Shown here piece by piece: positions 55,466 to 64,000 of a DNA stretch of 64,000 nucleotides. Below the pieces are notes generated by a model. The model had not been told where the DNA came from. It ran no database searches and saw only the letters and a list, made by a program, of their open reading frames with translations. Source of the stretch: an uncultured Collinsella sp. GTDB taxonomy: Bacteria > Actinomycetota > Coriobacteriia > Coriobacteriales > Coriobacteriaceae. Every line of letters starts with the position of its first letter. Position 1 is the first letter of the stretch. The DNA is taken from contig CABUNJ010000004.1 of NCBI GenBank assembly GCA_902492935.1, forward strand, positions 42,361 through 106,360, written 5' to 3'. A program made the translations under genes and the position numbers.

Positions 55466-57356
55466 GACCGCAGCCCAAGCACGCCCGGCCGACCTCAAGC
55501 GCACTGTGCGCCGCTTGCTCTCCTACATGGGGCATGCCAAGTTCTCGTTGCTCGCGGTGGGCGTGCTCGCCTCCGTCGCCGCCGTCGCGAGTCTTGTCGG
55601 CACCTATATGGTGCGCCCCATCGTCAACGGCCTGGCCACGGGCGGCGAGGAACTGCTCGCCAAGCAGGTCATCCTGACGGCGATCATCTACACCGCGGGC
55701 GTGCTCTCGGCCCTGGGCTACTCGCAGATCATGGTGCGCGCGGCCCAACGCGTGGTGTCCGAGGTTCGCCGCGATCTGTTCGCGCACATCCAGACGCTGC
55801 CGCTCAGTTATTTTGACAGCACGCGCTCGGGCGACATCATGAGCTTTTTCACCAACGATGTCGACACCGTCTCCGAGGCACTCAACAACAGCTTTGCCAA
55901 CGTGATTCAGGCGACCATCCAGGTGATCGGCACCACGGCCATGCTCATCATCCTTAACTGGCAGCTCACGATTATCACGCTCGTGTGCGATGCGGCCATT
56001 GTGCTGTATGCGCGCTACTCGGGCGCGCGCTCTAAGCGCTTCTTTGCCGCCCAGCAGGCATCGCTTGGCGACCTGGACGGATATATCGAAGAGATGGTCT
56101 CGGGCCAAAAGGTCATCAAGGTCTTTAACCGCGAGGCGGCGAATGTCACCGGCTTCACCTGCCGCAACGACGAGCTTCGCCGCACCGGCACCGCCGCCGT
56201 GAGCTATGCCAACTCCATGGTGCCCATGACCGTCGTGATTGGCTACGTCAACTATGCCATCGTCGCCGTGGCGGGCGGCATGCTCTGCATCAAGGGGCTC
56301 GCCGACGTAGGTGCGCTTGCAAGCTACCTGGTCTTTGTGCGCCAGGCGGCCATGCCCATCAACCAGTTTACGCAGCTGGGCAACTTCTTACTCAACGCGC
56401 TGGCCGGTGCCGAGCGCCTGTTTGCCGCGATGGACCTTAAGCCCGAGGTGGACGAGGGCTGCGTGGAGCTGGTGCAGACGGGCGACGCCGCGTGGGCGTG
56501 GAAGATTCCTAAGGGTCAGGGCGTGGGCGCGTACGGGCATCTGCATGACGTGGCAGCCGTTGATGAGTCGGGCCGCGCGGTGGCCGCCGACGGCACCGAG
56601 CTTACGTGCGGCTTGGTTCCGCTTGCCGGCGACGTGCGCTTCCACGCCGTGGACTTTTCCTACGTGCCGGGCACCCGCGTGCTCACGGACCTCAACCTGT
56701 TTGCCAAGCCGGGGCAAAAGATCGCCTTTGTGGGCTCCACGGGTGCCGGAAAGACGACCATCACCAACCTCATCAACCGCTTCTACGAGGTCGATGACGG
56801 CGAGATCACGTACGACGGCATCGACGTCAAGCACATTGCCAAGGCCAGCCTGCGCGGGTCGCTCGGCATTGTGCTGCAGGACACGCACCTGTTTAGCGGC
56901 ACCATTGCGCAGAACATCCGCTTTGGCAAGCTCGACGCGACCGACGAGGAGGTACGCGCCGCTGCCGAGGCCGCCTGCGCGGATTCGTTTATCCGCCGCC
57001 TGCCGCGGGGCTACGACACACCGGTCACGGCCGACGGCGCCAACCTGTCGCAGGGTCAGCGTCAGCTGCTCGCCATCGCGCGCGTGGCCGTCGCCGATCC
57101 GCCGGTGCTCATCCTGGACGAGGCCACGAGTTCCATCGACACGCGTACCGAAAAGCTCATCGAGCGCGGTATGGACCGCATCATGCGCGGTCGCACCACG
57201 TTTATGATCGCGCACCGCCTGTCCACTGTCCGCGACGCCGACGCCATCATGGTCCTCGAACACGGCCGCATCATCGAGCGCGGCACGCATGAAGAGTTGC
57301 TCGCCCAGCACGGCGAGTACTGGCAGCTGGCGCATGGCTTAAAAGAGCTGGATTAA
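55458..57356 (+). CDS. ABC-type exporter, permease-ATPase fusion (subunit 2)
   Basis: A 632-residue half-transporter: N-terminal cytosolic segment, type I exporter domain (about 20-340), then an ATPase domain with Walker A GSTGAGKTT (Lys432), signature LSQGQRQLL and Walker B LILDEATSSID with the catalytic Glu. The segment between domains (about 345-400) is longer than usual. It starts inside the end of subunit 1, with GGAAGGGGGC upstream. The intact catalytic Glu here and its absence in subunit 1 fit a heterodimer with one active site. Exported substrate unknown. Confidence 0.9.
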   Translation: MPKTAAQARPADLKRTVRRLLSYMGHAKFSLLAVGVLASVAAVASLVGTYMVRPIVNGLATGGEELLAKQVILTAIIYTAGVLSALGYSQIMVRAAQRVVSEVRRDLFAHIQTLPLSYFDSTRSGDIMSFFTNDVDTVSEALNNSFANVIQATIQVIGTTAMLIILNWQLTIITLVCDAAIVLYARYSGARSKRFFAAQQASLGDLDGYIEEMVSGQKVIKVFNREAANVTGFTCRNDELRRTGTAAVSYANSMVPMTVVIGYVNYAIVAVAGGMLCIKGLADVGALASYLVFVRQAAMPINQFTQLGNFLLNALAGAERLFAAMDLKPEVDEGCVELVQTGDAAWAWKIPKGQGVGAYGHLHDVAAVDESGRAVAADGTELTCGLVPLAGDVRFHAVDFSYVPGTRVLTDLNLFAKPGQKIAFVGSTGAGKTTITNLINRFYEVDDGEITYDGIDVKHIAKASLRGSLGIVLQDTHLFSGTIAQNIRFGKLDATDEEVRAAAEAACADSFIRRLPRGYDTPVTADGANLSQGQRQLLAIARVAVADPPVLILDEATSSIDTRTEKLIERGMDRIMRGRTTFMIAHRLSTVRDADAIMVLEHGRIIERGTHEELLAQHGEYWQLAHGLKELD

Positions 57357-57404
57357 CCCGTTCGAGCACGATGCTTTGGCCCTCCATGCCCCTCACCTCG
57401 CCCC

Positions 57405-57472
57405 AAACCATCACAACATTCGACGTTTTTTGCCAAAATCGGGAAAAGCATCGAATGTTGTGATGGTTTTTC
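57405..57472. repeat. Palindromic repeat AAACCATCACAACATTCGA (copy 1)
   Basis: A perfect 19-bp stem around a 27-nt interior, followed by TTTT on the plus strand. The same arms occur at 58647-58711 and, with two changes, at 62753-62817. Could terminate the ABC operon. Confidence 0.8.
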
Positions 57473-57570
57473 TACCACTCGACCGGGTGGAATCGCTTTC
57501 TTGCGCACGAAGGTGTGCGAACCCGTGAGCAGGGGAATAAGGTTGGTTATCCGACTCCATTGGAGGGCTC

Positions 57571-58608
57571 ATGGACCTGCCGATTGTCCTGTCCCATAAG
57601 ACTGCCTGGCTGTACCACAACGTGGCGCGCCCGTCCGAGCCGCTCTCGCGAGCAAGCAGCCTATACGATGAGGACTCGCTTGCCAACGAGGCGGAGCCGA
57701 CCGCGAGCCTGCCCAAATTGGGACTCGATGCCAAGGGGCTGAGGGCTTCAACGGCAGTTAGGATCGTTACCGACTATCTGGTTTCGCTTGGTATTCCACG
57801 AGAAGAGCTCGATCATATCGACACGCTCGTCAACTTTGATTTTGAGCGCTCGACGCCGGCTGGATTTAGGTGCCACGTGTTTGGAGCGCCGATACCTCCA
57901 GGCCATCTTATCGAGGTGGCAGAGGGCCTTCTGGTGGTTGATGAGGCCATGTGCTTTGTCCAAGCGGGTTCGTGGATGAGCGAGCCCGAGCAGCTGGAAT
58001 ATGGCTACGAAATCTGCGCCCGATACCATTTGAATCATCTGTCGACAGGCGATTATATCGAGATAGGGCAGAGGTATACCGTTGCCGATTTGATTGCTTA
58101 TTGCAATGAGAACCGATCTCGTCAGGGGGCCATACGCGCGGCCGCCGTGCTCAGGCGCGTGCACGATGGCGCGCGGTCGCCCATGGAGACGGCCACCGCA
58201 ATCTTGGTCGTAGCAAAACGTTCCCAGGGAGGGCTGGGATACACCAAGATCGAGCTCAACCATCGGGTCGATGTTCCCAACGAGTTCAAGTATCTCGCTA
58301 AGGCCGGGTATTTCGAGATCGACGTATATGCGCCTGCGAGCGGTACGGGGATTGAGTACAACGGCTCGGACCATCTTGATAAACAGCGCAGCGCGTCGGA
58401 TGCGGAGCGTATGACCGTGCTGAGCGCGCTGGGCTTTAGGATGATCGTTCTCACTGGGACTCAGTTTGCCCATCAGCTGCAATTGCACCGGGCGATGAAC
58501 GCCATCGCGCTCGCTATGGGTCTCAAGTGCGACCGAAGCGAAGCGTTCCAGAAACGTCAGAACGACCTGCGAGAGTTCGTGATCCGGCACTGGGACGGCG
58601 GCCTTTAG
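57571..58608 (+). CDS. DUF559/Vsr-like nuclease-fold protein of unknown role
   Basis: A 345-residue protein not recognised as a named enzyme. The N-terminal half (about 1-190) has no motif I know. The C-terminal part (about 230-340) resembles the PD-(D/E)XK fold of DUF559/Vsr-like proteins: YFEIDVYAP, then GTGIEYNGSDH with Glu262, then ASDAERMTVLSALGFRMIVL. Such domains often sit in toxin-antitoxin-like or DNA-damage proteins. Shine-Dalgarno GGAGG precedes the ATG. It is flanked on both sides by the same 19-bp palindrome, suggesting a cassette. No signal peptide or membrane segment. Confidence 0.65.
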   Translation: MDLPIVLSHKTAWLYHNVARPSEPLSRASSLYDEDSLANEAEPTASLPKLGLDAKGLRASTAVRIVTDYLVSLGIPREELDHIDTLVNFDFERSTPAGFRCHVFGAPIPPGHLIEVAEGLLVVDEAMCFVQAGSWMSEPEQLEYGYEICARYHLNHLSTGDYIEIGQRYTVADLIAYCNENRSRQGAIRAAAVLRRVHDGARSPMETATAILVVAKRSQGGLGYTKIELNHRVDVPNEFKYLAKAGYFEIDVYAPASGTGIEYNGSDHLDKQRSASDAERMTVLSALGFRMIVLTGTQFAHQLQLHRAMNAIALAMGLKCDRSEAFQKRQNDLREFVIRHWDGGL

Positions 58609-58646
58609 GGGCGTTCCGGTCCTTCTACGGGGTGCTGTGGGCAGGC

Positions 58647-58711
58647 AAACCATCACAACATTCGACGTTTTTTGCCAAAATCGGAAAAAGCATCGAATGT
58701 TGTGATGGTTT
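58647..58711. repeat. Palindromic repeat AAACCATCACAACATTCGA (copy 2)
   Basis: The same perfect 19-bp stem as copy 1; even the interior (CGTTTTTTGCCAAAATCG) is shared, differing mainly by a short deletion. Confidence 0.8.
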
Positions 58712-58843
58712 GTATGCTGAGGATGGGCTTGGGAAGCCGGTCTTGTTCGAAGTGACCTGTCCTGTCGTACGGGTGTCGGCATGATTCCCTCGTGGGGTAT
58801 TATGTTTTCCGAAGAATAAAACGCCGCGTGAGGGGAGGGCTGC

Positions 58844-59899
58844 ATGGACGGGCACGTGCAACATGACGGTTTTGGCCGCGACATCAACTACCTGCGCATT
58901 GCCGTTACCGACAAGTGCAATTTCCGCTGCATCTATTGCATGCCGGCCGATGGCGTGGCGCCCCGCGCGCACGACGAGCTGCTCAGCGCCGAGGAAATCG
59001 CCCGCTTTGTGCGCTTGGTGGCGGGGGAGGGCATTCGCCGCGTGCGTCTGACGGGCGGCGAGCCGCTGGTCAGCCGCCGTATTATTCCGCTCATTCGTGA
59101 TATCCGCGCGATTCCGCAGATCGAGGACATTTCGCTCACCACCAATGGCGCCCTGCTGCCCAAGCTGGCGCCGCAGCTCAAAGATGTCGGGCTTGACCGC
59201 GTCAACATCTCGCTCGACACGCTCGACCCTACGCTGTTTGGAAAGATCACGCGCCTGGGTCGGCTCGAGCAGACCATGGCTGGCATCGATGCGGCGCTGG
59301 CTTGGGGCTTTGAGCCCGTTAAGGTCAACTGCGTTGTGGTGCGTCGGCTCAACCAGGATGTGGCGGCTCTCGCGCGGCTGACCGTCGACCGCCCCATCCA
59401 CCTGCGCTTTATCGAATATATGCCCATCGGCGACGAGCGCACGAGCTCGCATTGCGCTGTGGACCCGCATGCGCCCGCGCTCAATCCCGAGCTGTGGGAC
59501 GCAAGCGATACCGTTCCGAGCGACGAGTTGCGGGCGCGCATCAATGCCGGGGCCGCCGCGGCGGGACTGGGCGAGCTCGAGCCGCTCGACATCAACGACG
59601 CTCCTGCCGGCGCGGGCCCTGCGCGCTATTGGCACTTTCCGGGTGCGGCGGGAACGGTCGGCTTCATCAGTGCCATGTCCAACCATTTTTGTGCGAATTG
59701 CAACCGTTTGCGCCTGACGGCCGATGGCAACGTGCGTCCGTGCCTGTTCAGCGATGCCGAGTATTCGGTGCGTGAGGCGCTGCGCCGTGGTGATGATATG
59801 CAGGTACTTTCGATTTGGCGCGATGCCGTGGCCCACAAACCGCAGGAACACGCGATAATTGAGGGCACGCAACGATTTATGTCCCAAATCGGAGGATGA
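58844..59899 (+). CDS. moaA: GTP 3',8-cyclase (molybdenum cofactor biosynthesis)
   Basis: A 351-residue radical SAM enzyme, the first step of molybdopterin synthesis. The SAM cluster is Cys25, Cys29 and Cys32 (CNFRCIYC), then LTGGEPL and NISLDTL. The second cluster is near the C-terminus (HFCANCNRLRL and a later Cys in RPCLF). The protein ends in Gly-Gly, needed for activity. GGGAGGG precedes the ATG. The moaC-mobB fusion follows after 4 nt. Confidence 0.97.
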   Translation: MDGHVQHDGFGRDINYLRIAVTDKCNFRCIYCMPADGVAPRAHDELLSAEEIARFVRLVAGEGIRRVRLTGGEPLVSRRIIPLIRDIRAIPQIEDISLTTNGALLPKLAPQLKDVGLDRVNISLDTLDPTLFGKITRLGRLEQTMAGIDAALAWGFEPVKVNCVVVRRLNQDVAALARLTVDRPIHLRFIEYMPIGDERTSSHCAVDPHAPALNPELWDASDTVPSDELRARINAGAAAAGLGELEPLDINDAPAGAGPARYWHFPGAAGTVGFISAMSNHFCANCNRLRLTADGNVRPCLFSDAEYSVREALRRGDDMQVLSIWRDAVAHKPQEHAIIEGTQRFMSQIGG

Positions 59900-59903
59900 T
59901 CAT

Positions 59904-61208
59904 ATGGCCAAGAGCAGGTACGCCGATGCCACCAAGGCCGCTCGCAGGGCCGCGATGTCTGCCCACAAAGTCACGGCTGCGGCGAATGCTGGCAACGCCG
60001 ACGCGTCCGCGCAGCCGTCTGCCAGTGCTGCCACCGAGTCTGTCCGTGACGCCCGTCGCGACGAGCTGACGCATGTGGACGCCAAGGGCGAGGTACGCAT
60101 GGTCGACGTGTCCGACAAGGCCGAGACCCATCGCATCGCCATCGCCGAGGGCACCATTCTTATGCACCCCGAGACGCAGACCATGGTGCTGCAAGACCGC
60201 GCCAAAAAGGGCGACGTGCTCGCCTGCGCGCGCGTGGCGGGCATCATGGCCATCAAACGCACGAGCGACATCATTCCCATGTGCCATCCGTTGCTCATTA
60301 CCAAGAGCAAGTGCGACATTGCGCCCATCGCTGCGGCGGGGATGCCTGTCGAGGACGTGCCCGAGGGCTGGGCGCCGGCGCGCGCGGACGGGCAGGTTGG
60401 CTTTCACGTACTGGTTACGGCCGGCGTGACAGGCAAGACGGGTATTGAGATGGAGGCGCTGACCGGCGCGAGTGCCGCGTGTCTAACGATCTACGACATG
60501 TGCAAGGCGGTCGATCGCGGCATGGAGATCGTCGACGTGCGCCTGCTGCACAAGGAGGGCGGCCGCTCGGGCGTGTGGGATCGCGCAGAGCGTCAGGCCG
60601 CTGCTGTTGAGGCCGTGGGGGCCGCGGGCAACGCGCCCGCGAGCGCACCCGTCGCCGTCGCGCCCGCAGCTCCGACGTCGGCCGTCCCCGCGATCGCGTT
60701 TATCGGCTACCAGAACTCGGGCAAGACCACGCTCGTCGAGAAGGTTATCGCCGAGCTCACCCGCCGCGGCCTGCGCGTGGGCTCGCTCAAGCATCATGGG
60801 CATCACGGCTTTGATATCGATGTACCCGCTAAGGACACCTGGCGCCATCACCAGGCCGGATCCAAGCACGTGGGGCTCATCTGCGCCACGCGCTGGGCGG
60901 AGTACGCCGACACGCGCGAGGAGGACGAGATGCCCGCGCGTGAGCTGCTGTCGCGCTACAACGATGTCGACGTGGTGATCATCGAGGGCTACAAGACCGA
61001 GGGCTTCGACAACATCGTCGTCGCGCGCTCCGGTGTCGACCGTCTGCGCGGCAAGAGCTCGCTCGACCTGGTCGACGGTCACACGCTGGCCCTTGCCTGC
61101 AACGAGGCCCTGGCGCGTCAGGCCTTCGACGCCGGCTTTGCGACCCGAGCCATCAACATCAACGACGCCCGAGCCATCTGCGATCTCATCCAAGATCATC
61201 TGGCCTAA
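59904..61208 (+). CDS. moaC: MoaC-MobB fusion protein
   Basis: A 434-residue two-domain protein. An Ala-rich start (about 1-45) leads to MoaC, cyclic pyranopterin monophosphate synthase (about 50-225: HVDAKGEVRMVDVSDK, MCHPLLITK, VTGKTGIEMEALTGASAACL, YDMCKAVDRGM), and after an Ala/Pro linker to MobB, a GTP-binding protein for molybdopterin guanine dinucleotide synthesis (Walker A GYQNSGKTT, about 271-279; KHHGHHGFDIDVPAKDTWRH; IIEGYKTEGF). ATG 59904 with GGAGG upstream. Cotranscribed with moaA. It joins an early and a late cofactor step in one chain. Confidence 0.93.
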   Translation: MAKSRYADATKAARRAAMSAHKVTAAANAGNADASAQPSASAATESVRDARRDELTHVDAKGEVRMVDVSDKAETHRIAIAEGTILMHPETQTMVLQDRAKKGDVLACARVAGIMAIKRTSDIIPMCHPLLITKSKCDIAPIAAAGMPVEDVPEGWAPARADGQVGFHVLVTAGVTGKTGIEMEALTGASAACLTIYDMCKAVDRGMEIVDVRLLHKEGGRSGVWDRAERQAAAVEAVGAAGNAPASAPVAVAPAAPTSAVPAIAFIGYQNSGKTTLVEKVIAELTRRGLRVGSLKHHGHHGFDIDVPAKDTWRHHQAGSKHVGLICATRWAEYADTREEDEMPARELLSRYNDVDVVIIEGYKTEGFDNIVVARSGVDRLRGKSSLDLVDGHTLALACNEALARQAFDAGFATRAININDARAICDLIQDHLA

Positions 61209-61247
61209 AACCTGCCAAAAAGGGACAGGTTTATTTCGGCAGGTTTT
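61207..61247 (+). terminator. Terminator after the moa genes
   Basis: AAAACCTGCC pairs perfectly with GGCAGGTTTT; the left arm overlaps the stop codon. Confidence 0.75.
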
Positions 61248-61266
61248 ATCTGGGCAAACGTCATTT

Positions 61267-61305
61267 CCACCACAAAAGGGGCCAGGCACCTTTGTGGTGG
61301 TTTTT
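61267..61305 (+). repeat. Hairpin repeat, CCACCACAAAGG family (copy 2)
   Basis: CCACCACAAAAGG pairs with CCTTTGTGGTGG (one bulge) over a GGCCAGGCA-type loop, then TTTTT. Confidence 0.8.
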
Positions 61306-61471
61306 GCTTTGGTAGATGTGTGGGACATGCCTTACAATCTACCAAGTAGTTGACGGGCGAAAAACGGAGAGAAGGGGCTTAATGCGTCCTTAATGTTTCA
61401 TGCGGATAGATTGATTTGACAGACGGTGGCGAATGCCCGTCGTCCGCATTCGTATGAAACAAGGAGTCTCC

Positions 61472-62752
61472 ATGCTCGCCTCTCTTTTCTCAAAGCCTCG
61501 ATCATCGCTGTCCGTGCAGGCCAAGCGCCTGGTGGCGATGCGCTTTCTCATCTACACCGGCTTCCAGACCAGCTACTTTATCGGCGTCATCGGAACGCTC
61601 ACCTATGCGGACGGCGCTTCGGTCGTTGCGACATCGCTGGCAGTCCTCTTTATGAATGTCTTCGTGATCTTGGGATCCTTCGCGGGTGGCGCGGCGCTCG
61701 ACGCCTGGGGCCCGTGCCGTCATTTCTTGCTGAGCATCGTGGGCACGCTGGCAACCGGCGTGGCGATCCTCGTTTTTGGCAGCGCGACCGGCATCGTTTT
61801 GCTCGGCGCGGTGCTCCTGGGCTTTGTGATGGGGTTCGCCCAGCCCATCGCCACATCCTATCCAGCCTACCTCACCGACGACCCCGTCGAGCTCAAAGAC
61901 ATCAACTCCGCCATCGCCATGTTTTCAAACGTGAGTATCATCGTTGGCCCCACGCTGGGCGGCTTTGTCGCGGCGGCTACATCGTCACGCGCGGTGTTCG
62001 TGCTCATGATGATCTTTACCGTACTGGCGCTCGTCGCCGGTTGGGGCTTTAGACCGCAGACCAGCCATGTCGCCGGGCATGCGGATGCCGATTCGGCAGA
62101 GGAAGGGGAGCGTGCGGGACAAAGCCCCGACCCCAACACATCTTCCCGCGTCACCTTCGCGACCAGCATCAAGACAGTCTTTACCAACAGCGTCCTCGCG
62201 TTACTTTTCTGCATCATCTTTCTTTCGAACTTTGGCTACGGTGCCTTCGATCCGCTGGAGTCGTTCTTCTACCGTGATGTTCTGCACGTCGGTGTTGAGT
62301 GGATGGGCTGGCTCTCGTCGGCTTGCGGTGTGGGCGCGGTGCTGGGCGCCGTGGTCGCGCTCCGCTTGCCGCTGCACCTGGTCAACCTTAAGACGCTGCT
62401 TGTGGCGCTTATGTCCGTGGGCCTGGGAAGTTTGCTCTATGTGGGAACACCGTACGTAGGCGTGGCCCTCGTCGGCCAGATTGCCCTAGGCGTGGCCTGG
62501 GGCGTCGTCAACCCGCTCCACAACACCATCGTGCAAACGACGGCCCCGCTCGAGCAGCTCGGTCGTGTGAACTCGGTTATGGGCTTTGGCAACATGTTTG
62601 CCGGCGTAGCCCCGCTGGCGATTGCCCCGTGGCTGGCGGCGACGTTTGGCGTGCAGCAGACGCTCATCGGAGCGGGCGCGGTCGTGACGGCGGTTCCCGC
62701 GGCGTTGCTGCTATTTGGTCGCCGGCATTTGGATCGTGCCGCAAAGCAGTAA
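61472..62752 (+). CDS. MFS transporter
   Basis: A 426-residue major facilitator with about twelve helices. The A-motif-like loop is FAGGAALDAWGPCRHFLLS, and the central cytosolic loop (about 205-235) is acidic (ADADSAEEGERAGQS). No substrate motif is recognised; efflux or sugar transport are both possible. Single gene with AAGGAG before the ATG at 61472, followed by two palindromic repeats. The upstream gap (61209-61471) contains a terminator, one repeat and no ORF. Confidence 0.85.
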   Translation: MLASLFSKPRSSLSVQAKRLVAMRFLIYTGFQTSYFIGVIGTLTYADGASVVATSLAVLFMNVFVILGSFAGGAALDAWGPCRHFLLSIVGTLATGVAILVFGSATGIVLLGAVLLGFVMGFAQPIATSYPAYLTDDPVELKDINSAIAMFSNVSIIVGPTLGGFVAAATSSRAVFVLMMIFTVLALVAGWGFRPQTSHVAGHADADSAEEGERAGQSPDPNTSSRVTFATSIKTVFTNSVLALLFCIIFLSNFGYGAFDPLESFFYRDVLHVGVEWMGWLSSACGVGAVLGAVVALRLPLHLVNLKTLLVALMSVGLGSLLYVGTPYVGVALVGQIALGVAWGVVNPLHNTIVQTTAPLEQLGRVNSVMGFGNMFAGVAPLAIAPWLAATFGVQQTLIGAGAVVTAVPAALLLFGRRHLDRAAKQ

Positions 62753-62817
62753 AAACCATCACAACATTCGATGAAAATCGCGATTTCGCCGAATAACGTC
62801 GAATGTTGTGATGCTTT
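62753..62817. repeat. Palindromic repeat AAACCATCACAACATTCGA (copy 3)
   Basis: The same 19-nt left arm with a right arm changed at two positions (TCGAATGTTGTGATGCTTT); the interior differs from copies 1 and 2. Confidence 0.75.
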
Positions 62818-62849
62818 GCGCCCCGGGCCAGGCCACCCTTCGGGTCCGG

Positions 62850-62886
62850 CCACCACAAAGGGGACAGGCACCTTTGTGGTGGTTTT
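62850..62886 (+). repeat. Hairpin repeat, CCACCACAAAGG family (copy 3)
   Basis: CCACCACAAAGG pairs perfectly with CCTTTGTGGTGG over GGACAGGCA, then TTTT. Stem and loop nearly identical to the copy at 46620. Confidence 0.8.
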
Positions 62887-62975
62887 GCGCCCAAGCACCC
62901 CGTGCGCGCCTTGGTATACCATGTACGCCGTTCACGAATACACCCCACATCGCCGCACAACCCAGAAAGGCCCCC

Positions 62976-63797
62976 ATGGACACCACCTTCAGCCACATCA
63001 AAGCCGTGTTCTGCGATATCGACGGCACGCTGCTCACGAGCCAGCACACGGTGTCCCCGCGCACCGTGGCAGCGATCCGCGCCCTGCGCGAGCGCGGCGT
63101 GCTCTTTGGCCTGTGCACCGGGCGCGACGCCCACGCGACCGAGGCCATGTACGAGCTCTGGGGCATCGAAGGCCTGGTGGACGTGATGGTGGGCTGCGGT
63201 GGCGCCGAGGTCATCGACCGCGCGCACGACATCAACGAGCTGAGCTATCCGCTGCCGGGCGAGACCGTCGCGCGCATCTGCAAGCACATGGCGGACCTTC
63301 CGGCAACACCCGTCTGCCCCCGAGACGGCGTGTTCTACGTGCCCGAGAGCAACGCGTGTGTCGAGCACCTGTCGCGCGTCGACGGTGTGCCCTACCAGGT
63401 GGTCGATTTTGCCGAGTTGTTGCGCGAGCCGCAGCCCAAGGTGATGTTTACCATGGCGCCCGAGGTAATGCCGCGGGTGATTGAGCGGGCGTCGACGTTT
63501 GCCGATGACACCGTTAAGGCGGCGGCTCTGCAAACCACGCAGCGGCTCTACGAGTTCATGGATCCGCGCGTGTCCAAGACGCGCGGCCTTGTGCGCGTGG
63601 CGGAGCTCAACGACATGGAGCTCCAGGACATCTGCGTGTTTGGCGATGCGGACAACGACACCTGCATGGTGGCCGACGCCGGCGTGGGTGTGGCCATGGC
63701 AAATGGCAGCGACGCCACCCGTGCCGCCGCCGATTTTGTAACCGCGAGTAACGACAAAGACGGCATAGCGATCTTTATTGAGGAACATCTGCTGTAG
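62976..63797 (+). CDS. Cof-type HAD-IIB sugar phosphatase
   Basis: A 273-residue HAD-superfamily phosphatase of the Cof/YidA group. Motif I is Asp14 and Asp16 (FCDIDGTLL), and motif IV is FGDADNDTCMVADAGVGVAM near the C-terminus; the cap between them (about 85-190) is of IIB type. These enzymes dephosphorylate sugar phosphates, FMN or PLP with broad range. AGAAAGG supports the ATG at 62976; upstream in-frame codons run through a repeat and are rejected. Single gene. Confidence 0.92.
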   Translation: MDTTFSHIKAVFCDIDGTLLTSQHTVSPRTVAAIRALRERGVLFGLCTGRDAHATEAMYELWGIEGLVDVMVGCGGAEVIDRAHDINELSYPLPGETVARICKHMADLPATPVCPRDGVFYVPESNACVEHLSRVDGVPYQVVDFAELLREPQPKVMFTMAPEVMPRVIERASTFADDTVKAAALQTTQRLYEFMDPRVSKTRGLVRVAELNDMELQDICVFGDADNDTCMVADAGVGVAMANGSDATRAAADFVTASNDKDGIAIFIEEHLL

Positions 63798-63810
63798 CGC
63801 CGGGGGAGAA

Positions 63811-63843
63811 CCACCGCAAAGGGGGCAGGTACCTTTGCGGTGG
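63811..63843 (+). repeat. Hairpin repeat, CCACCACAAAGG family (copy 4, variant)
   Basis: CCACCGCAAAGG pairs with CCTTTGCGGTGG: one base pair changed on both arms relative to the other copies. No T-run. The remaining sequence to the window end (63844-64000) shows no gene. Confidence 0.75.
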
Positions 63844-64000
63844 CCTCAGGCGATTCGGGCGAATTGATGCCTAAAATCTGCGCGAAAATTCAAATAACGT
63901 TGTCTGAACATCATGCTTCTAACCACCGATGAGTTAAAGATATTCGAGGCTTCGGTAGTTTGTGTGACAAGGGGCTAGCCTAGGCAGCAACGCTCTTCGC

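Overview
The window is about 60% G+C, with densely packed genes, strong Shine-Dalgarno sites and many palindromic intergenic hairpins. Protein content and gene style suggest a gut Coriobacteriia member, most likely Collinsella-like. That assignment is inferred from protein resemblance and layout, because no rRNA is present. I saw no rRNA, tRNA, CRISPR array, transposase or integrase.

Layout: 1-5.8 kb holds a LacI-type regulator (cut by the window edge) divergent from an ebgA-ebgC beta-galactosidase pair and an amino-acid permease. 5.8-6.4 kb holds a MITE-like element and an HPr-like protein with Asp at position 46. 6.5-9.9 kb is a ferrous iron locus: feoA, feoA, feoB and a small Cys-rich membrane protein.

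10-44.4 kb is one large pectin/hexuronate/gluconate catabolic region. It holds a LacI regulator, uxaC-uxaB-uxaA, a GPH sugar importer, cytoplasmic GH28 polygalacturonase, an alpha/beta esterase, a pectin methylesterase-esterase fusion, an SGNH esterase, GH105, a TIM-barrel isomerase-like protein and two flavin/NAD(P) oxidoreductases. It continues with a DhuI-like isomerase, a KduD/DhuD-like dehydrogenase, GntR, two GntP permeases, an IlvD/Edd dehydratase, a YczE-like membrane protein, a HIT protein, KDPG aldolase, KDG kinase and a second LacI. None of the pectin hydrolases has a signal peptide, so the cell probably imports pectic oligosaccharides released by other microbes. Galacturonate would flow through UxaC-UxaB-UxaA to KDG. 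Unsaturated uronate released by GH105 would flow through DhuI and KduD/DhuD to KDG, and gluconate through the dehydratase to KDG. KDG kinase and KDPG aldolase then give pyruvate and glyceraldehyde 3-phosphate.

Two operator families tie this region together. GTGAACGTTCAC-type sites lie before uxaC, the GPH importer, GH105, kduD and the HIT gene. ACGAAATCGGTTTCGT-type sites lie before KDG kinase, the YczE-like gene and HIT. The KDG kinase and YczE leaders begin with the same 58-nt hairpin design. The YczE leader and the KDG kinase/KDPG aldolase gap also share a larger RNA-like element with identical blocks and compensatory stem changes. This is the best candidate here for an undescribed regulatory system.

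44.5-64 kb is housekeeping and accessory material: a glutamine synthetase homologue lacking several metal ligands next to a GlnR-like regulator, an HtrA protease, DNA ligase, a Phd/PIN-type toxin-antitoxin pair between two related gene-end remnants, a MATE pump with a MerR-style promoter, a heterodimeric ABC exporter, a DUF559-like protein bracketed by identical palindromes, moaA and a moaC-mobB fusion, an MFS transporter and a Cof-type HAD phosphatase.
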